Positions 7,151 to 15,698 of a stretch of 36,927 bases of DNA are shown in pieces. Numbering within the stretch: the stretch's first letter is position 1; the number at the start of each line of letters is the position of its first letter. The notes beneath the pieces were generated by a model that was not told the origin of the DNA, made no database searches, and worked only from the letters and a program-made list of their open reading frames with translations. Source of the stretch: Deltaproteobacteria bacterium (GTDB lineage Bacteria > Myxococcota_A > Polyangia > Polyangiales > JADJMO01). Both the position numbers and the translations under genes were made by a program. The DNA lies in assembly GCA_022843175.1 (NCBI GenBank), contig JALHOE010000077.1, positions 1 through 36,927 of the forward strand, written 5' to 3'.

Positions 7151-8417
7151 TCGAGCCCTTGGAGAGCAGATCGGGCACCGGCTCGAGCTTGCCGGCGCCG
7201 CGGAGGCGCGTGACCACGGTCTGATCGAAGTCGGCGAACCCGCTCGGACGCACGACGATCACGTCGACGACGCCGCCCCCCTTGGCGATCACGAGGTCGA
7301 CGATGACGGTGCCGTTGCGAAGCTCGAGCTCGAGCGCGCGGGGAAACGCGTCGCTCACGAGCGGCCCGAGGCGCTTCTGCAGGCCGAGGAACCACGTCGT
7401 GCGTTCGATCTCGTGCGGCGCGTCGGCGGGCCCGGAGCCGCTGCCGAGCGCCGCGGACTGACTGCCCTCGCCGCTCTTGCCGCCCGCGCCGGGGGCGTCG
7501 CCGCCGCCGCAGCAGCCCTTGCCCTCGGCGAGCGCGGCGGCGCCGTTGGTGGAGTTGGAGACGACCGACTTGAGCGCGACGGCGACCGCCTGATCGGCGT
7601 CGACGCTGTCGCTCGCGGAGCCCTTGAGGTTGCTCGCGACGTTGGGCTTGGCCTTGAGCACGTGCGGACGCCCCTTGGCGACGTTCGCGCCGGCCTCGGT
7701 GGGCAGCCCGACGATCGCCTTGCCGTAGGCGGCCCCGCCCGCGGGCGACGCTGGGCCGCCCGAGACCTTCGGCGCGCCGTCGCCGACCACGGGCTCACCG
7801 CCAGCCGGAACGCTCTTGCCGCCGGCTGCGCCGATCGACGCATCGACCTTCGCGATCGGATGACGCTCGTAGCGGAAGCCCTTGCCCGACGCCACGAAGG
7901 TGAGCTCCATCGGCTCGAGCGCGCTGCGAACGTCGAGCTTCGACGCGCGCTTCTTGCTCGTCTTGAGGCGATTCTCCTGCTCGTCGTCGATCGCGTCTCG
8001 ATACGTCGTGGTCGTCGTCTCGTCCTCGGCGTTGGCGGCGAGGTTGCGCGCCTTCATCGTGGTGGTGACGTCGCCGCCCTTGCCGGCGTGGTCGCCGTCG
8101 ACGTGCGCGGTCTTCGCGCCACCCGCCTCGACCACCGTGGGAAGCGGCAGCGGAGCCGGAGCGGCCGCGACCACCAGCGCGTCGCCCTTCATGGTCGGGA
8201 GCTCGACGACGATCGGCGCGTCGGGATCGGGCAGCGGATACACCCGACCCGCCTCCGGCTCGCTCGGGCTGGACGCGCGCGTGGCCACGACGCCGAGCGC
8301 GAACGCGCCGAGCAGCAGGTGCGCTCCGATCGAGGCGAGCGCGGCGACGTGCCACGCGCCGAGCACTCGGTCGGGGACTCCGGCCGGGCGCTCGTCTCGA
8401 TCGAACAGATCTCCCAC
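7107..8417 (-). CDS. TonB-family C-terminal domain protein
   Basis: 436 residues from GTG at 8417. One transmembrane helix near the N-terminus (about 25-47, VAALASIGAHLLLGAFALGVV) gives a type II topology, with a long periplasmic part. Residues about 60-340 are Gly/Ala/Lys-rich and low in conserved features, with a CCGGG cluster in EGKGCCGGGD. The last ~95 residues form a TonB-type C-terminal domain: FLGLQKRLGPLVSDAFPRAL, GTVIVDLVIAKGGGVVDV, VVRPSGFADFDQTVV. Such domains pass proton-motive energy or mechanical force to outer-membrane receptors. The linker is not the classical Pro-Glu/Pro-Lys repeat, so the partner could be a gliding or secretion complex rather than a siderophore receptor. No ExbB/ExbD genes are adjacent. 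The 3' end overlaps the convergent membrane-protein gene. Confidence 0.85.
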   Translation of the reverse strand: MGDLFDRDERPAGVPDRVLGAWHVAALASIGAHLLLGAFALGVVATRASSPSEPEAGRVYPLPDPDAPIVVELPTMKGDALVVAAAPAPLPLPTVVEAGGAKTAHVDGDHAGKGGDVTTTMKARNLAANAEDETTTTTYRDAIDDEQENRLKTSKKRASKLDVRSALEPMELTFVASGKGFRYERHPIAKVDASIGAAGGKSVPAGGEPVVGDGAPKVSGGPASPAGGAAYGKAIVGLPTEAGANVAKGRPHVLKAKPNVASNLKGSASDSVDADQAVAVALKSVVSNSTNGAAALAEGKGCCGGGDAPGAGGKSGEGSQSAALGSGSGPADAPHEIERTTWFLGLQKRLGPLVSDAFPRALELELRNGTVIVDLVIAKGGGVVDVIVVRPSGFADFDQTVVTRLRGAGKLEPVPDLLSKGSITVRVPIHGGWRLQ

Positions 8418-8449
8418 GGGTGACCCGTATTATGACGCACGAACGGCGC

Positions 8450-9442
8450 TCAGAATTCGACGACCGCGGCGCCCCAGGTGAACCCGGCGCCGAAGGCGGC
8501 CATGAGCACGGTCGAGCCCTCTTTGATCTTGCCGTCCTTCCAGGACTCCGAGAGGCCGATCGGGATGGTCGCGGCGGTGGTGTTGCCGTAGCGCTCGATG
8601 TTGTGGACCACCCGGTCCTCGGGGATTCCGAGCTTGCCGGCCACCATCTGGTTGATCCGCATATTGGCCTGGTGGGGCACGAACAGATCGACGTCGGCCG
8701 GGGTTTTGCCGACTTTCCCGAGGACCGACAGCGCGATCTCGGGCATCTTCTCGACCGCCCAGCGGAACACCTGCTTGCCGTTCATCTTCGGGAAGTGGCG
8801 GCCCTCGTCGAGCATCTTGTGGTCGATCCGCGGGTCGCACATCGACGCAGGTGCCTCCACCCACAGCTCTTTGTAGCCGACGCCGTCCGCCGCGACCTCG
8901 ACCGTCCGGACCCCGCGTTCGCCGTCGGTCGGCTGCACCACCACCGCGCCGGCGCCATCGCCGAACAGGACCGCGACGTCCCGACCGCGCTCGTTGAGCT
9001 CGATGCCGGTGGAGTGCACCTCGGCGCCGACGATGAGGACGTTCTTGTGCACGCCCGCGCGAATCCACGCGTCGGCGATCTGCAGCGAATAGAGGAACCC
9101 CGAGCACTGGTTGCGCACGTCGAGCGCGGCGATCTGCCGGCACCCGAGCTTGTGCTGGAGGATGCAGGCCGAGCCGGGGAAGTACACGTCGGGAGACAGC
9201 GTCGCGAAGATGATCGCGTCGACGTCCTTGGGGCCGAGGCCGGCCTGCTCGAGCGCGCTCTTCGCCGCGGGCATCGCGAGATCGCTCGCGCCGATCCCGG
9301 AGTGCTCGATGAAGCGGCGCTCCTTGATGCCGGTGCGTTGCTGGATCCACTCGTCGCTGGTGGGAAACAGCTTCGCGAGATCGTCGTTGGTGACGACACG
9401 GGTGGGGACGTAGTGACCGGCTCCGGTGATGCGTGCGCGCAT
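8450..9442 (-). CDS. fabH: 3-oxoacyl-ACP synthase III (FabH)
   Basis: 330 residues from ATG at 9442, the normal length for KAS III. The enzyme condenses acyl-CoA with malonyl-ACP to start fatty-acid synthesis. The triad is complete: Cys113 in VRNQCSGFLYSL, His257 in FVPHQANMRI and Asn287 in ERYGNTTAATIP. The N-terminal ITGAGHYVPTRVVTNDDLA and the GDGAGAVVV segment (161-169) are family hallmarks. No other fab genes (fabD, fabG, acpP) lie in the window. This could therefore be a stand-alone FabH copy with its own primer preference, for example branched or unusual starters common in myxobacteria. The TonB-like gene follows after 32 bp on the same strand, and a candidate terminator separates FabH from the upstream RNase HII-like gene. 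Confidence 0.95.
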   Translation of the reverse strand: MRARITGAGHYVPTRVVTNDDLAKLFPTSDEWIQQRTGIKERRFIEHSGIGASDLAMPAAKSALEQAGLGPKDVDAIIFATLSPDVYFPGSACILQHKLGCRQIAALDVRNQCSGFLYSLQIADAWIRAGVHKNVLIVGAEVHSTGIELNERGRDVAVLFGDGAGAVVVQPTDGERGVRTVEVAADGVGYKELWVEAPASMCDPRIDHKMLDEGRHFPKMNGKQVFRWAVEKMPEIALSVLGKVGKTPADVDLFVPHQANMRINQMVAGKLGIPEDRVVHNIERYGNTTAATIPIGLSESWKDGKIKEGSTVLMAAFGAGFTWGAAVVEF

Positions 9443-9462
9443 GGTGGAGCGTTTCTACCTCG

Positions 9463-9491
9463 ACAAAACAAGCCCCGCCACGCGTAGCGGG
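9463..9491 (-). terminator. Candidate intrinsic terminator after RNase HII-like gene
   Basis: Read on the minus strand, CCCGC (9491-9487) and GCGGG (9478-9474) form a 5-bp GC stem with an 8-nt loop, followed by a T-rich stretch (TGTTTTGT, 9470-9463). It lies about 24 bp past the stop of the RNase HII-like gene and before fabH. The stem is short, so this is a weak call. Confidence 0.4.
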
Positions 9492-9514
9492 TTACGCACC
9501 GAGGACGCAGCGCG

Positions 9515-10543
9515 TCAGCGAACGAAGCAGCGGTCGGGGATGCCGCGGTGCGCGCGCACCAGCTCGGTCGCGGCGATCAGCCGCTTGGTGTTCGGATCGC
9601 GGTAGCCGCTCGCCCGCGGGATCTCGTTCGGTCCGAGGTGCTCGGGCAGGGCGGACGCGCGCAGGTAGCGGACGATGCGGCCCATCGTCAGCTCGCGCAC
9701 CCATTTGCCGACCAGCGACGCGAGGCCCACCAGCGGATCGCGCGCGTCGGCGTCCTGCATGAACGCGAGCCGTCCCAACCCCGGAAAGCGATACGCGCTG
9801 AGCCCGCCGCCCTCGGCCTCGATGGCGAACATTCGCGTCGACATCGGACCGAAGTACTCGCCGTAGAAGTCCATCCCGCCGACCTTGCCGCAGATCGCGT
9901 CGAGCGGCGCGGCGCCTGCGTGGTCCTCGTGCAGGCGCAACGCGAGGCGCTCCATCTCGTGGAGGTCGACCAGGAAGCGATGCCGTCCCTCGGCCGCGGC
10001 GCTGTTCAGGCGGCTCGCGCAGACGACCGAGGTGCGCACCGACACGGGGCGCAGCGGCGTGCGGCGACGGAAGCGCCCGCCGACGCGCGCGCCCGTCCAG
10101 CCCTCGATCGTCTCGACGCAGCGCTCCACCATCGCGTCGTCGGCCAGGAACGCCTCGGCCACGCGCGGCCAGCACATCGTCTGCGGCGCGAACTCGTCGT
10201 CGCGATGCGAGGGGCAGGGGGCGAGCAGGACCTCGTCGCCGTCGATGCACAGGTGCGCGAGGGCTTCGGCCGGCGTGGCCGACTCCTTGCCGAGCGCGAT
10301 GAGGAGCGCGCGCGCCCATGCCTCTCCGAGGGACGGATCCTCGTGCGAGACGAGCGCCTTGGAGTCGCCCACCATCGAGCCGAGGGACGTCGGCCGCGGC
10401 CCGTCGATTTCGAACGCCACGCCGGTCACGACGAGCGGCCCGAGCACGGGGCCGAGCCCGTTCTCGTCGATGCCGACGTGCAGGCATGCACCGCTCGACA
10501 GCGGCTCGAGCTTTCGTGTGCGCGAAACGGAAGGCCCCGACAT
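9515..10543 (-). CDS. Enlarged RNase HII-like nuclease
   Basis: 342 residues from ATG at 10543, chosen because GAGGAG lies upstream at suitable spacing; an in-frame ATG at 10654 would add 37 residues without family character. Residues 24-37, GIDENGLGPVLGPL, match the RNase HII active-site block (G-x-D-E-x-G-x-G-P-L), with Asp26 and Glu27 as metal ligands. VGDSKALVS (58-66) matches the NDSKKLS block. Near the C-terminus, ASLVGKWVREL matches the AASILAKVTRD block, preceded by Asp residues in GGMDFYGE and MQDADARD that could complete the DEDD set. SGYRDPNTKRLI matches the final GYxTxxH block. RNase HII removes RNA from RNA-DNA hybrids and is about 200 residues. Here roughly 130 extra residues sit between the second and third blocks. 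Possible alternative: a related RNase H-fold protein with a new substrate. Confidence 0.75.
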   Translation of the reverse strand: MSGPSVSRTRKLEPLSSGACLHVGIDENGLGPVLGPLVVTGVAFEIDGPRPTSLGSMVGDSKALVSHEDPSLGEAWARALLIALGKESATPAEALAHLCIDGDEVLLAPCPSHRDDEFAPQTMCWPRVAEAFLADDAMVERCVETIEGWTGARVGGRFRRRTPLRPVSVRTSVVCASRLNSAAAEGRHRFLVDLHEMERLALRLHEDHAGAAPLDAICGKVGGMDFYGEYFGPMSTRMFAIEAEGGGLSAYRFPGLGRLAFMQDADARDPLVGLASLVGKWVRELTMGRIVRYLRASALPEHLGPNEIPRASGYRDPNTKRLIAATELVRAHRGIPDRCFVR

Positions 10544-10679
10544 CGAATCGAAGCTCTCCTCGTAACCCCGTCCGGACTCGGCGGTCCACGGCCGCGCCCC
10601 TTTTTTCGTGCTCAACCGTGAATCGTCTTGCCAGACGGACCCATTCGACGGCACGCTGTCTCGCTCCGGAAATCACCCC

Positions 10680-11348
10680 ATGGCCACCAAAACACCCTCC
10701 AAGACCGCCTCGAAGACTTCCGCGAAGACCCCGGCAAAAGCTGCCGATCCGAAGTCAGCCAAGAGTGGCGCGAAGGAGGCTCCGAGGGCTGCATCGGTGT
10801 CCAAGGTCCCCGTCGCGCCCGCCAAGCCCGCGCCCGCTTCGGCCAAGGCCGAGCCCGCCAAGCCCGCCGCCAAAAAGGACGACCGCGCATCCACGGCGTC
10901 GTTCGGCCGCGAGGAGCCCGCCACGATGCCGAAGATCGCCGCCGCCGCCCCCGTCGCCGAGGAGCGTGTCTCGGTCACGACCACCATGTCCAAGGCGCAG
11001 CTCGCGAAGTTCCGCAAGCTCCTCGAGGACAAGCGCGACGACATCATCAAGAAGGCGAAGGAGACGCTCGAGGAGGACATGACCCTCGACACCAACGATC
11101 TCCCCGACGAGATGGACCTCGCGTCGAGCGAGTACCTCCAGTCGTTCACCTTCCGCCTGCGCGGCCGCGAGAAGTCCTTCCTCGACAAGATCAACAAGGC
11201 CCTCGAGCGCATCGACACGCTCTCGTTCGGCGTCTGCGAGGAGTGCGGCGACGAGATCTCCGTCAAGCGCCTCGAGGCACGCCCCGAGACCACGCTCTGC
11301 ATCCGCTGCAAAGAAGACCAGGAGCGCGCCGAGAAGGACTACGGCTGA
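10680..11348 (+). CDS. DksA/TraR-family regulator with basic N-terminal tail
   Basis: 222 residues from ATG at 10680. The C-terminal half is a DksA-type protein: a coiled coil (about 100-190) whose tip carries DEMDLA, matching the DxxDxA motif that enters the RNA polymerase secondary channel. A four-Cys zinc finger follows (CEEC, then CIRC). DksA acts with ppGpp to reset transcription. The first ~95 residues are unusual: Lys/Ala/Pro/Ser-rich repeats such as TPSKTASKTSAKTPAKAA and AKPAPASAKAEPAKPAAKK, like histone H1-type tails. Such a tail could bind DNA or nucleoid. It is divergent from the RNase HII-like gene with 136 bp between starts. The 3' end overlaps the convergent membrane-protein gene by 10 bp. 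The assignment to DksA versus a paralogue of it is not resolved. Confidence 0.9.
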   Translation: MATKTPSKTASKTSAKTPAKAADPKSAKSGAKEAPRAASVSKVPVAPAKPAPASAKAEPAKPAAKKDDRASTASFGREEPATMPKIAAAAPVAEERVSVTTTMSKAQLAKFRKLLEDKRDDIIKKAKETLEEDMTLDTNDLPDEMDLASSEYLQSFTFRLRGREKSFLDKINKALERIDTLSFGVCEECGDEISVKRLEARPETTLCIRCKEDQERAEKDYG

Positions 11349-12544
11349 TCGGCGCGTTCGAGCATCCGGATCGCCCTCGTCAGCACGAGGGCGAGCAGGA
11401 GCGCACCGAACAGCACGTGTGACACCGCGAGCTTCGCGGCCACGTCGCGCAGCTGCCGCACCTCGAACCACGCCGCCATCAGCACGAAGGCCGCGGCGAG
11501 GGGCACCCACAGCCGTTCCGGCAGGCGGCCGTCGTGGATCGCCGTCGCCACCATCGCGAAGAGGAACAGCGCCGCGCAGTAGTGGTGCTGCCAGGCGATC
11601 GGCGAGATCGCCGTGCAGACGAGCCACGAGAGCCCGAACACCCACGGCGCGAAGCCGCGCTCGCGCGGGGTGCGCGCGACGAACACCACCGTCGCGACAT
11701 AGGCCGCGACGAACACCGCGATCGTCAACCCGGCCACGACCGGCGAGCGCTCGGGCATGCGGAAGATGCCGATGTCGCCGGCGACGACCGCGCGTTGAAT
11801 CAGCCCGTTGACCGACTGGTTCGCGAAGTACGCGTAGCCGCGCGACAGCGCCGGCAGCACCTTGGTGACGTACGCGGTGTGGTTGGCGAGCCCCGCGTAC
11901 TGCACGGAGGCCGCGAGCAGCGCAGCCCCGGTCAGGCACGCACCGAGCACGGCGCGACGCGCGTGCCAGGCGAGCAGGGGGAGCACGAGCGCGAGCTGCG
12001 GCTTGATCGCGCACGCGGCGCCGATGCACACGCCCGCGAGGACGCCGTCGCCCCGCCGCATCAGCAGCAGGAAGGCGCCCCCGAGGAGCGCGGTCACCGG
12101 CAGCGTGGCCTGGTTGAGCTGCACCGCGTGGAGCAGGGGGAAGAACCCGAACGCGAGGAGCGCGAGCCACCGCGGACGAGCGAGCGCGGCGAGGAGCGCC
12201 ACGATCGCGAGGAACATGAGCCGACTGAAGATCGAGAGCGCCTCGCGCGCCTCGGCGACCGGCAGCGCGGCGAGCGGCGTGTACGGCTTGGCCGCGATCG
12301 GCGGGTAGATGAACGCCGAACCGACCTCGAGGTTGCGCTCGTAGAGCGGGGCACGCGGCTCACGCTGCAGCCTGCGAGCGGCGTCGATGCTCGGTCCGGG
12401 ATCGCCGAGGTACGAGTATCGCTCGTCGACGAGCGCCCGGGCCGCGTCGAAGCGAAGATCGCGGCCGGTGCACGCGGTGGGCTGAATCGCCGAGAGGCCG
12501 AGCCCCATCGCGAGGAGCACCCACGCGCGCGACGCCGGGGTCAA
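11339..12544 (-). CDS. GT87-like membrane glycosyltransferase (DUF2029 type)
   Basis: 401 residues from TTG at 12544, whose TTGA overlaps the stop of the upstream gene; GTG or ATG codons slightly further in are alternatives. About ten hydrophobic helices are visible. The loop after the first helix, TGRDLRFDAARALVDE, holds acidic residues where GT-C enzymes place their catalytic Asp. AFIYPPIAAKPYTPLAALP and ACAIKPQLALVLPLLAWHARR match the mannosyltransferase-like GT87/DUF2029 pattern (the KPQ motif is typical). SPIAWQHHYCAALFL near the C-terminus also fits. Such enzymes use polyprenyl-phosphate sugars and act on the periplasmic side. It is the last of three adjacent GT-C-type genes, so a role in glycosylating a lipid, polymer or protein is inferred. 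Confidence 0.85.
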   Translation of the reverse strand: MTPASRAWVLLAMGLGLSAIQPTACTGRDLRFDAARALVDERYSYLGDPGPSIDAARRLQREPRAPLYERNLEVGSAFIYPPIAAKPYTPLAALPVAEAREALSIFSRLMFLAIVALLAALARPRWLALLAFGFFPLLHAVQLNQATLPVTALLGGAFLLLMRRGDGVLAGVCIGAACAIKPQLALVLPLLAWHARRAVLGACLTGAALLAASVQYAGLANHTAYVTKVLPALSRGYAYFANQSVNGLIQRAVVAGDIGIFRMPERSPVVAGLTIAVFVAAYVATVVFVARTPRERGFAPWVFGLSWLVCTAISPIAWQHHYCAALFLFAMVATAIHDGRLPERLWVPLAAAFVLMAAWFEVRQLRDVAAKLAVSHVLFGALLLALVLTRAIRMLERADQP

Positions 12545-14031
12545 CGCGGCAGCTCCGGCGGCAGCGGGCTCGGCACCTCGAACAGCGTCCACTCGCCGCT
12601 CCGCAGGACCTCGCGGACCTCGATCGCCGGCGACCAGCGGGGCCTTCCGCGCGTGACGACGTAGTCGAAATGGCGAACGTCGTTCGGCGAGACCTGCTGC
12701 GGCACCCACTCGAGCTGCTCGCGGAGCGGGTAGCGATGGTAGTCGGCGCGGTAGCGAATGGGGACGTTCCACACCACCGCGAACGAGCGCGACAGCTCGC
12801 CGCCCCTCGCGGCCTGGTAGTACGCAACGAAGTGCAGGTAGGGGAACGTCGCGCGGTGCGCGCACGCGCTGCCGCGGCTGAAGATGAGCGACAGCGCGCG
12901 CTTGTTGGGCGCCATCGCCGGGACGATCGCGTCGAAGTCGCGCGCCTCGCGGTTGAAGCAGGCGAGGTGACGCGCCCCGACGCCGAACCCCACGAGGAAG
13001 ACCAGCACCGAGCCGACCGTCGCGACGACGCGCACCCGCCCCACGCTGTCGGGGAACAAGGGCACGACGAACAGGGCGACGAGCAGCGCGTGTCGCGCGG
13101 AGACGTAGGTCGCGGTGTTGGTGTTCAGGGGCAGGACCGCATAGAGGAGCAGCTGAACCGCGAGGGCGGCGACGAGCGTGAAGCGCTGGGGAGCGGTCAT
13201 ACGATCTGCGCCGAGCACGCGCGTGGCGACGAGGGCCACCACGACCAGCACGCAGAACACGTCCGGCCAGGGCTCGGCGACGCCCGCGGCGAGGAACTCG
13301 GAGAAGCGCGCGGCCCGCTCGGCGAGCGGCGGAGACATCTGCGCCCAGCTCCCCTCGGCCTGCCGCCAGGTGAGCAACACGAACGCCGAGGCCAAGAGGC
13401 CGGCCGGCACCAGCGGCGCGACGACTCGGAGCAGCGCGCGGCGACGCCCGCCGGCAGGGGCGAAGCCGACCGCGAACAGCGGCGCGACCAGGAGCAGCAT
13501 CACGAGCCCGTGGAAGTGCGTCAGCAACAGGACCGGCCCGAGCACCCCGAGCGCGACGGGCGCGCGGCGCGACGTCCCGCGGGCGATGACCACGACGACC
13601 GCGAGGCCCGCGAGGAACAAACCGGTGCCGAGCAGGAAGTTCAGAAACCCCCAGTGCCAGATGCTGCCGAACGCGAAGGGCAGGACGAGGAGGAGCGGGT
13701 ATCGAGGACGCTCGGTGGCGACGAGCAACGCCCACAGGCCCGCGAACGGCGCGACGGTGCAGATCGCCACCACCAGCCGCATCGCGCCGGCGAGGGGCAA
13801 CACCCACGACAGCGCCCACCCGAGCCAATACACCGTCGCGTACGGGCGTCCGAGGAAGTCGAACGTGTACCGCTGCGCGAACCCCCACGCGGGATCGCCG
13901 TGGTGGCGGAGGATCGAGACCATCGCATAGTGCTGCGGGAGGTCGACCATCGGGAGATAGCGGAACGCGAGGCACGCGATGAAGATCGCCGACAGCGCCC
14001 CGAGCACCACCCAATCGTCGCGTCGATCCAC
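12541..14031 (-). CDS. Polytopic membrane protein, probable GT-C-type glycosyltransferase
   Basis: 496 residues from GTG at 14031. About ten to twelve hydrophobic helices fill residues 1-375. A soluble periplasmic-type domain of about 120 residues follows (from the region of FNREARDFDAIVPAM to the end). In the first loop, YLPMVDLPQHYAMVS has the Asp-Leu-Pro-Gln-His pattern seen in many uncharacterised bacterial GT-C-like proteins. The C-terminal domain contains FPYLHFVAYYQAARGG and HFDYVVTRG. It sits between two other GT-C-like genes on the same strand: 18 bp after the upstream gene and overlapping the next by four bases. No donor or acceptor can be named. Confidence 0.8.
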   Translation of the reverse strand: MDRRDDWVVLGALSAIFIACLAFRYLPMVDLPQHYAMVSILRHHGDPAWGFAQRYTFDFLGRPYATVYWLGWALSWVLPLAGAMRLVVAICTVAPFAGLWALLVATERPRYPLLLVLPFAFGSIWHWGFLNFLLGTGLFLAGLAVVVVIARGTSRRAPVALGVLGPVLLLTHFHGLVMLLLVAPLFAVGFAPAGGRRRALLRVVAPLVPAGLLASAFVLLTWRQAEGSWAQMSPPLAERAARFSEFLAAGVAEPWPDVFCVLVVVALVATRVLGADRMTAPQRFTLVAALAVQLLLYAVLPLNTNTATYVSARHALLVALFVVPLFPDSVGRVRVVATVGSVLVFLVGFGVGARHLACFNREARDFDAIVPAMAPNKRALSLIFSRGSACAHRATFPYLHFVAYYQAARGGELSRSFAVVWNVPIRYRADYHRYPLREQLEWVPQQVSPNDVRHFDYVVTRGRPRWSPAIEVREVLRSGEWTLFEVPSPLPPELPR

Positions 14032-14049
14032 TCGTTCCGAGAGTACACG

Positions 14050-15594
14050 CTACTTCCGGCGGTACACCACGAACCGGCCGATCGGCGCCTCGCGTTCGTA
14101 GTCGCGTTGGAGGAGCTCGCGCAACGGCGCAAAGCGCAGCATCGACGTCATCGAGTCGAGCGGCTCGAAGCCGTTGGCGTCGGAGACCCCGACGAGCACG
14201 AAGCCGGGCGGATCGCGCGAGAGCCGCTCGAGGAGCTCGGCGCGCCGCGCGGGCAGCCCGGGGATCATCCGAGACAGCGGCGCCTCGGTGTAGAGCAGCT
14301 TGTGGAACGGGTAGCGAGTCGTCGGATGGCGATCGGCGAGGGCGTAGATGCCGGGCGACAGTCCCCACACGAAGATGCCCGTCGAGGGGGCGGTCCGTTG
14401 CGCGAGCACGCGCGCGGCCTCCTCCTCGGTGACGTTCGAGTAGTTCCCCTGCTGCAGGCGACGGAGGTAGGTGACGCGATCGATGCGCCCCCGGAGCAGG
14501 AGCAGGCCGGACCCGTAGGCGCGCACGAATTGGTCGGCGGTGTCGAGCGCGAGCACGCCGAGCCCGATCGACACAACGACGCCCCCGATGCGAACGACGC
14601 CGCGACTGCGCACCGCGCGGAGGGCGACCGAGACGCCATAGCCGCCGGCGATCGAGAGCGCCGGCGCCATCAAGAGGAAGTGATACCCAGCGAGCTGCCG
14701 CTGCAGCACGATCGCCGCCATCGTCAGCACGACCCACGCGAGCAGCCACGCCCGCTCCCACGCGCGACGCCGCAGAAGGAGAAAGAGCGCACAGCTCGCC
14801 GCCGCGATCGGGAGCAGCGCACCGGCCGCGGCCTCTCGCACGAACCGCTCGAGCACATACGACCACGGCGGCGCGATGAACGCCGCGTTGTACCGGTGGT
14901 AGACGAACACCCCGTCCACGAACGCGGGCAGCGCGCGGTGCGCGGCGAACCACGACACCGCGACGAGCCACGGCACAGAGACCCCTGCCACCATCCAGGC
15001 GAGGCGGCGCACGGCCAGCCGCGGCGGATGCATCGCGAGCAACCCAACGGCCCACGCACCCCCGATCGCCATCGAGGGGATCTTGAACAGCCCGCAGACT
15101 CCGACCATGACCCCCGCGAGAAACGCGAAGCGCACGCGCTCGCCCGCGCGGAGCGACAGCCACGCCGAGATGAGCATCGGCAGCGCCAACACCTCCTCGG
15201 CCTGCGCGCGCGACCAGAAGCCGCCGAACCGCGGTGACCACAAACCCACGACCAGGAGCGCCGCCGCCGCGAGCCCCGCGACCCGACCGTAGAGGCGCGC
15301 GCCGAGCGCGTAGCAGACGACGATCGTCAGCGACAGCCAGATCGCCTCGAACCACCACACCGCGCGCGGCAGCTCGCCTGGGACGATGCGCGCGAGCCCC
15401 CACCAGTAGAGAAACAGCGGAGGCTTGCTGTCGAAGAGATCGCGGTAGGGGAGCCACCCGCGAGGCACCCAGCGGGTGAAGCACGCGAACAGCCCTTGAT
15501 CGACGCCGAGCGGCTCGGGAAGCCGCGCGATCACGAGCAGGAGGAAGGCCGCGCCCAGCACCACGCCCGCGGCCACGACTGCGGGGCGACGCAT
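14050..15594 (-). CDS. GT39/ArnT-like membrane glycosyltransferase
   Basis: 514 residues from ATG at 15594. The N-terminal helix is followed by GVDQGLFACFTRWV (Asp32 is the likely catalytic residue) and RDLFDSKPPLFLYWWG. The latter matches the D-x-KPP-L-x-Y/W-W pattern of the PMT/ArnT-type GT39/GT83 fold. About ten more membrane helices follow, then a C-terminal periplasmic domain (about 375-514: GIFVWGLSPGIYALADRHP, PGFVLVGVSDANGFEPLD). Enzymes of this type move a sugar from undecaprenyl-phosphate to lipid A, protein or polysaccharide. It is the first gene of the three-gene minus-strand set, divergent from the membrane-anchored protein gene across about 104 bp. Confidence 0.85.
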   Translation of the reverse strand: MRRPAVVAAGVVLGAAFLLLVIARLPEPLGVDQGLFACFTRWVPRGWLPYRDLFDSKPPLFLYWWGLARIVPGELPRAVWWFEAIWLSLTIVVCYALGARLYGRVAGLAAAALLVVGLWSPRFGGFWSRAQAEEVLALPMLISAWLSLRAGERVRFAFLAGVMVGVCGLFKIPSMAIGGAWAVGLLAMHPPRLAVRRLAWMVAGVSVPWLVAVSWFAAHRALPAFVDGVFVYHRYNAAFIAPPWSYVLERFVREAAAGALLPIAAASCALFLLLRRRAWERAWLLAWVVLTMAAIVLQRQLAGYHFLLMAPALSIAGGYGVSVALRAVRSRGVVRIGGVVVSIGLGVLALDTADQFVRAYGSGLLLLRGRIDRVTYLRRLQQGNYSNVTEEEAARVLAQRTAPSTGIFVWGLSPGIYALADRHPTTRYPFHKLLYTEAPLSRMIPGLPARRAELLERLSRDPPGFVLVGVSDANGFEPLDSMTSMLRFAPLRELLQRDYEREAPIGRFVVYRRK

Positions 15595-15598
15595 GCCG

Positions 15599-15611
15599 CC
15601 AGTATCACTGG
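15599..15611. promoter_or_regulatory. Short inverted repeat in divergent promoter region
   Basis: CCAGT-ATC-ACTGG is a perfect 5-3-5 inverted repeat directly upstream of the GT39-like gene start, in the 104-bp divergent intergenic region. Its placement fits a repressor site, but it is short enough to be chance. Confidence 0.25.
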
Positions 15612-15698
15612 TGAGGGCCGATCACTGCCACCGCTGATCGCGATCTCTCTCCTCGCCGCACGCTCGATTCGTTAGGCTTGCGCGCGGAGGGCGGAACG

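Noticed and set aside
10544-10654. Longer start for the RNase HII-like protein at 10654
   Set aside because: The internal ATG at 10543 has GAGGAG upstream, and the extra N-terminus would use up the promoter region shared with the DksA-like gene.
11339-15484. A minus-strand open frame of more than 1300 codons covering all three GT-C-type genes
   Set aside because: Only its C-terminal 401 residues have membrane-protein character. The rest is Arg/Ala-rich and lies antisense or out of frame to two genes with clear helices.
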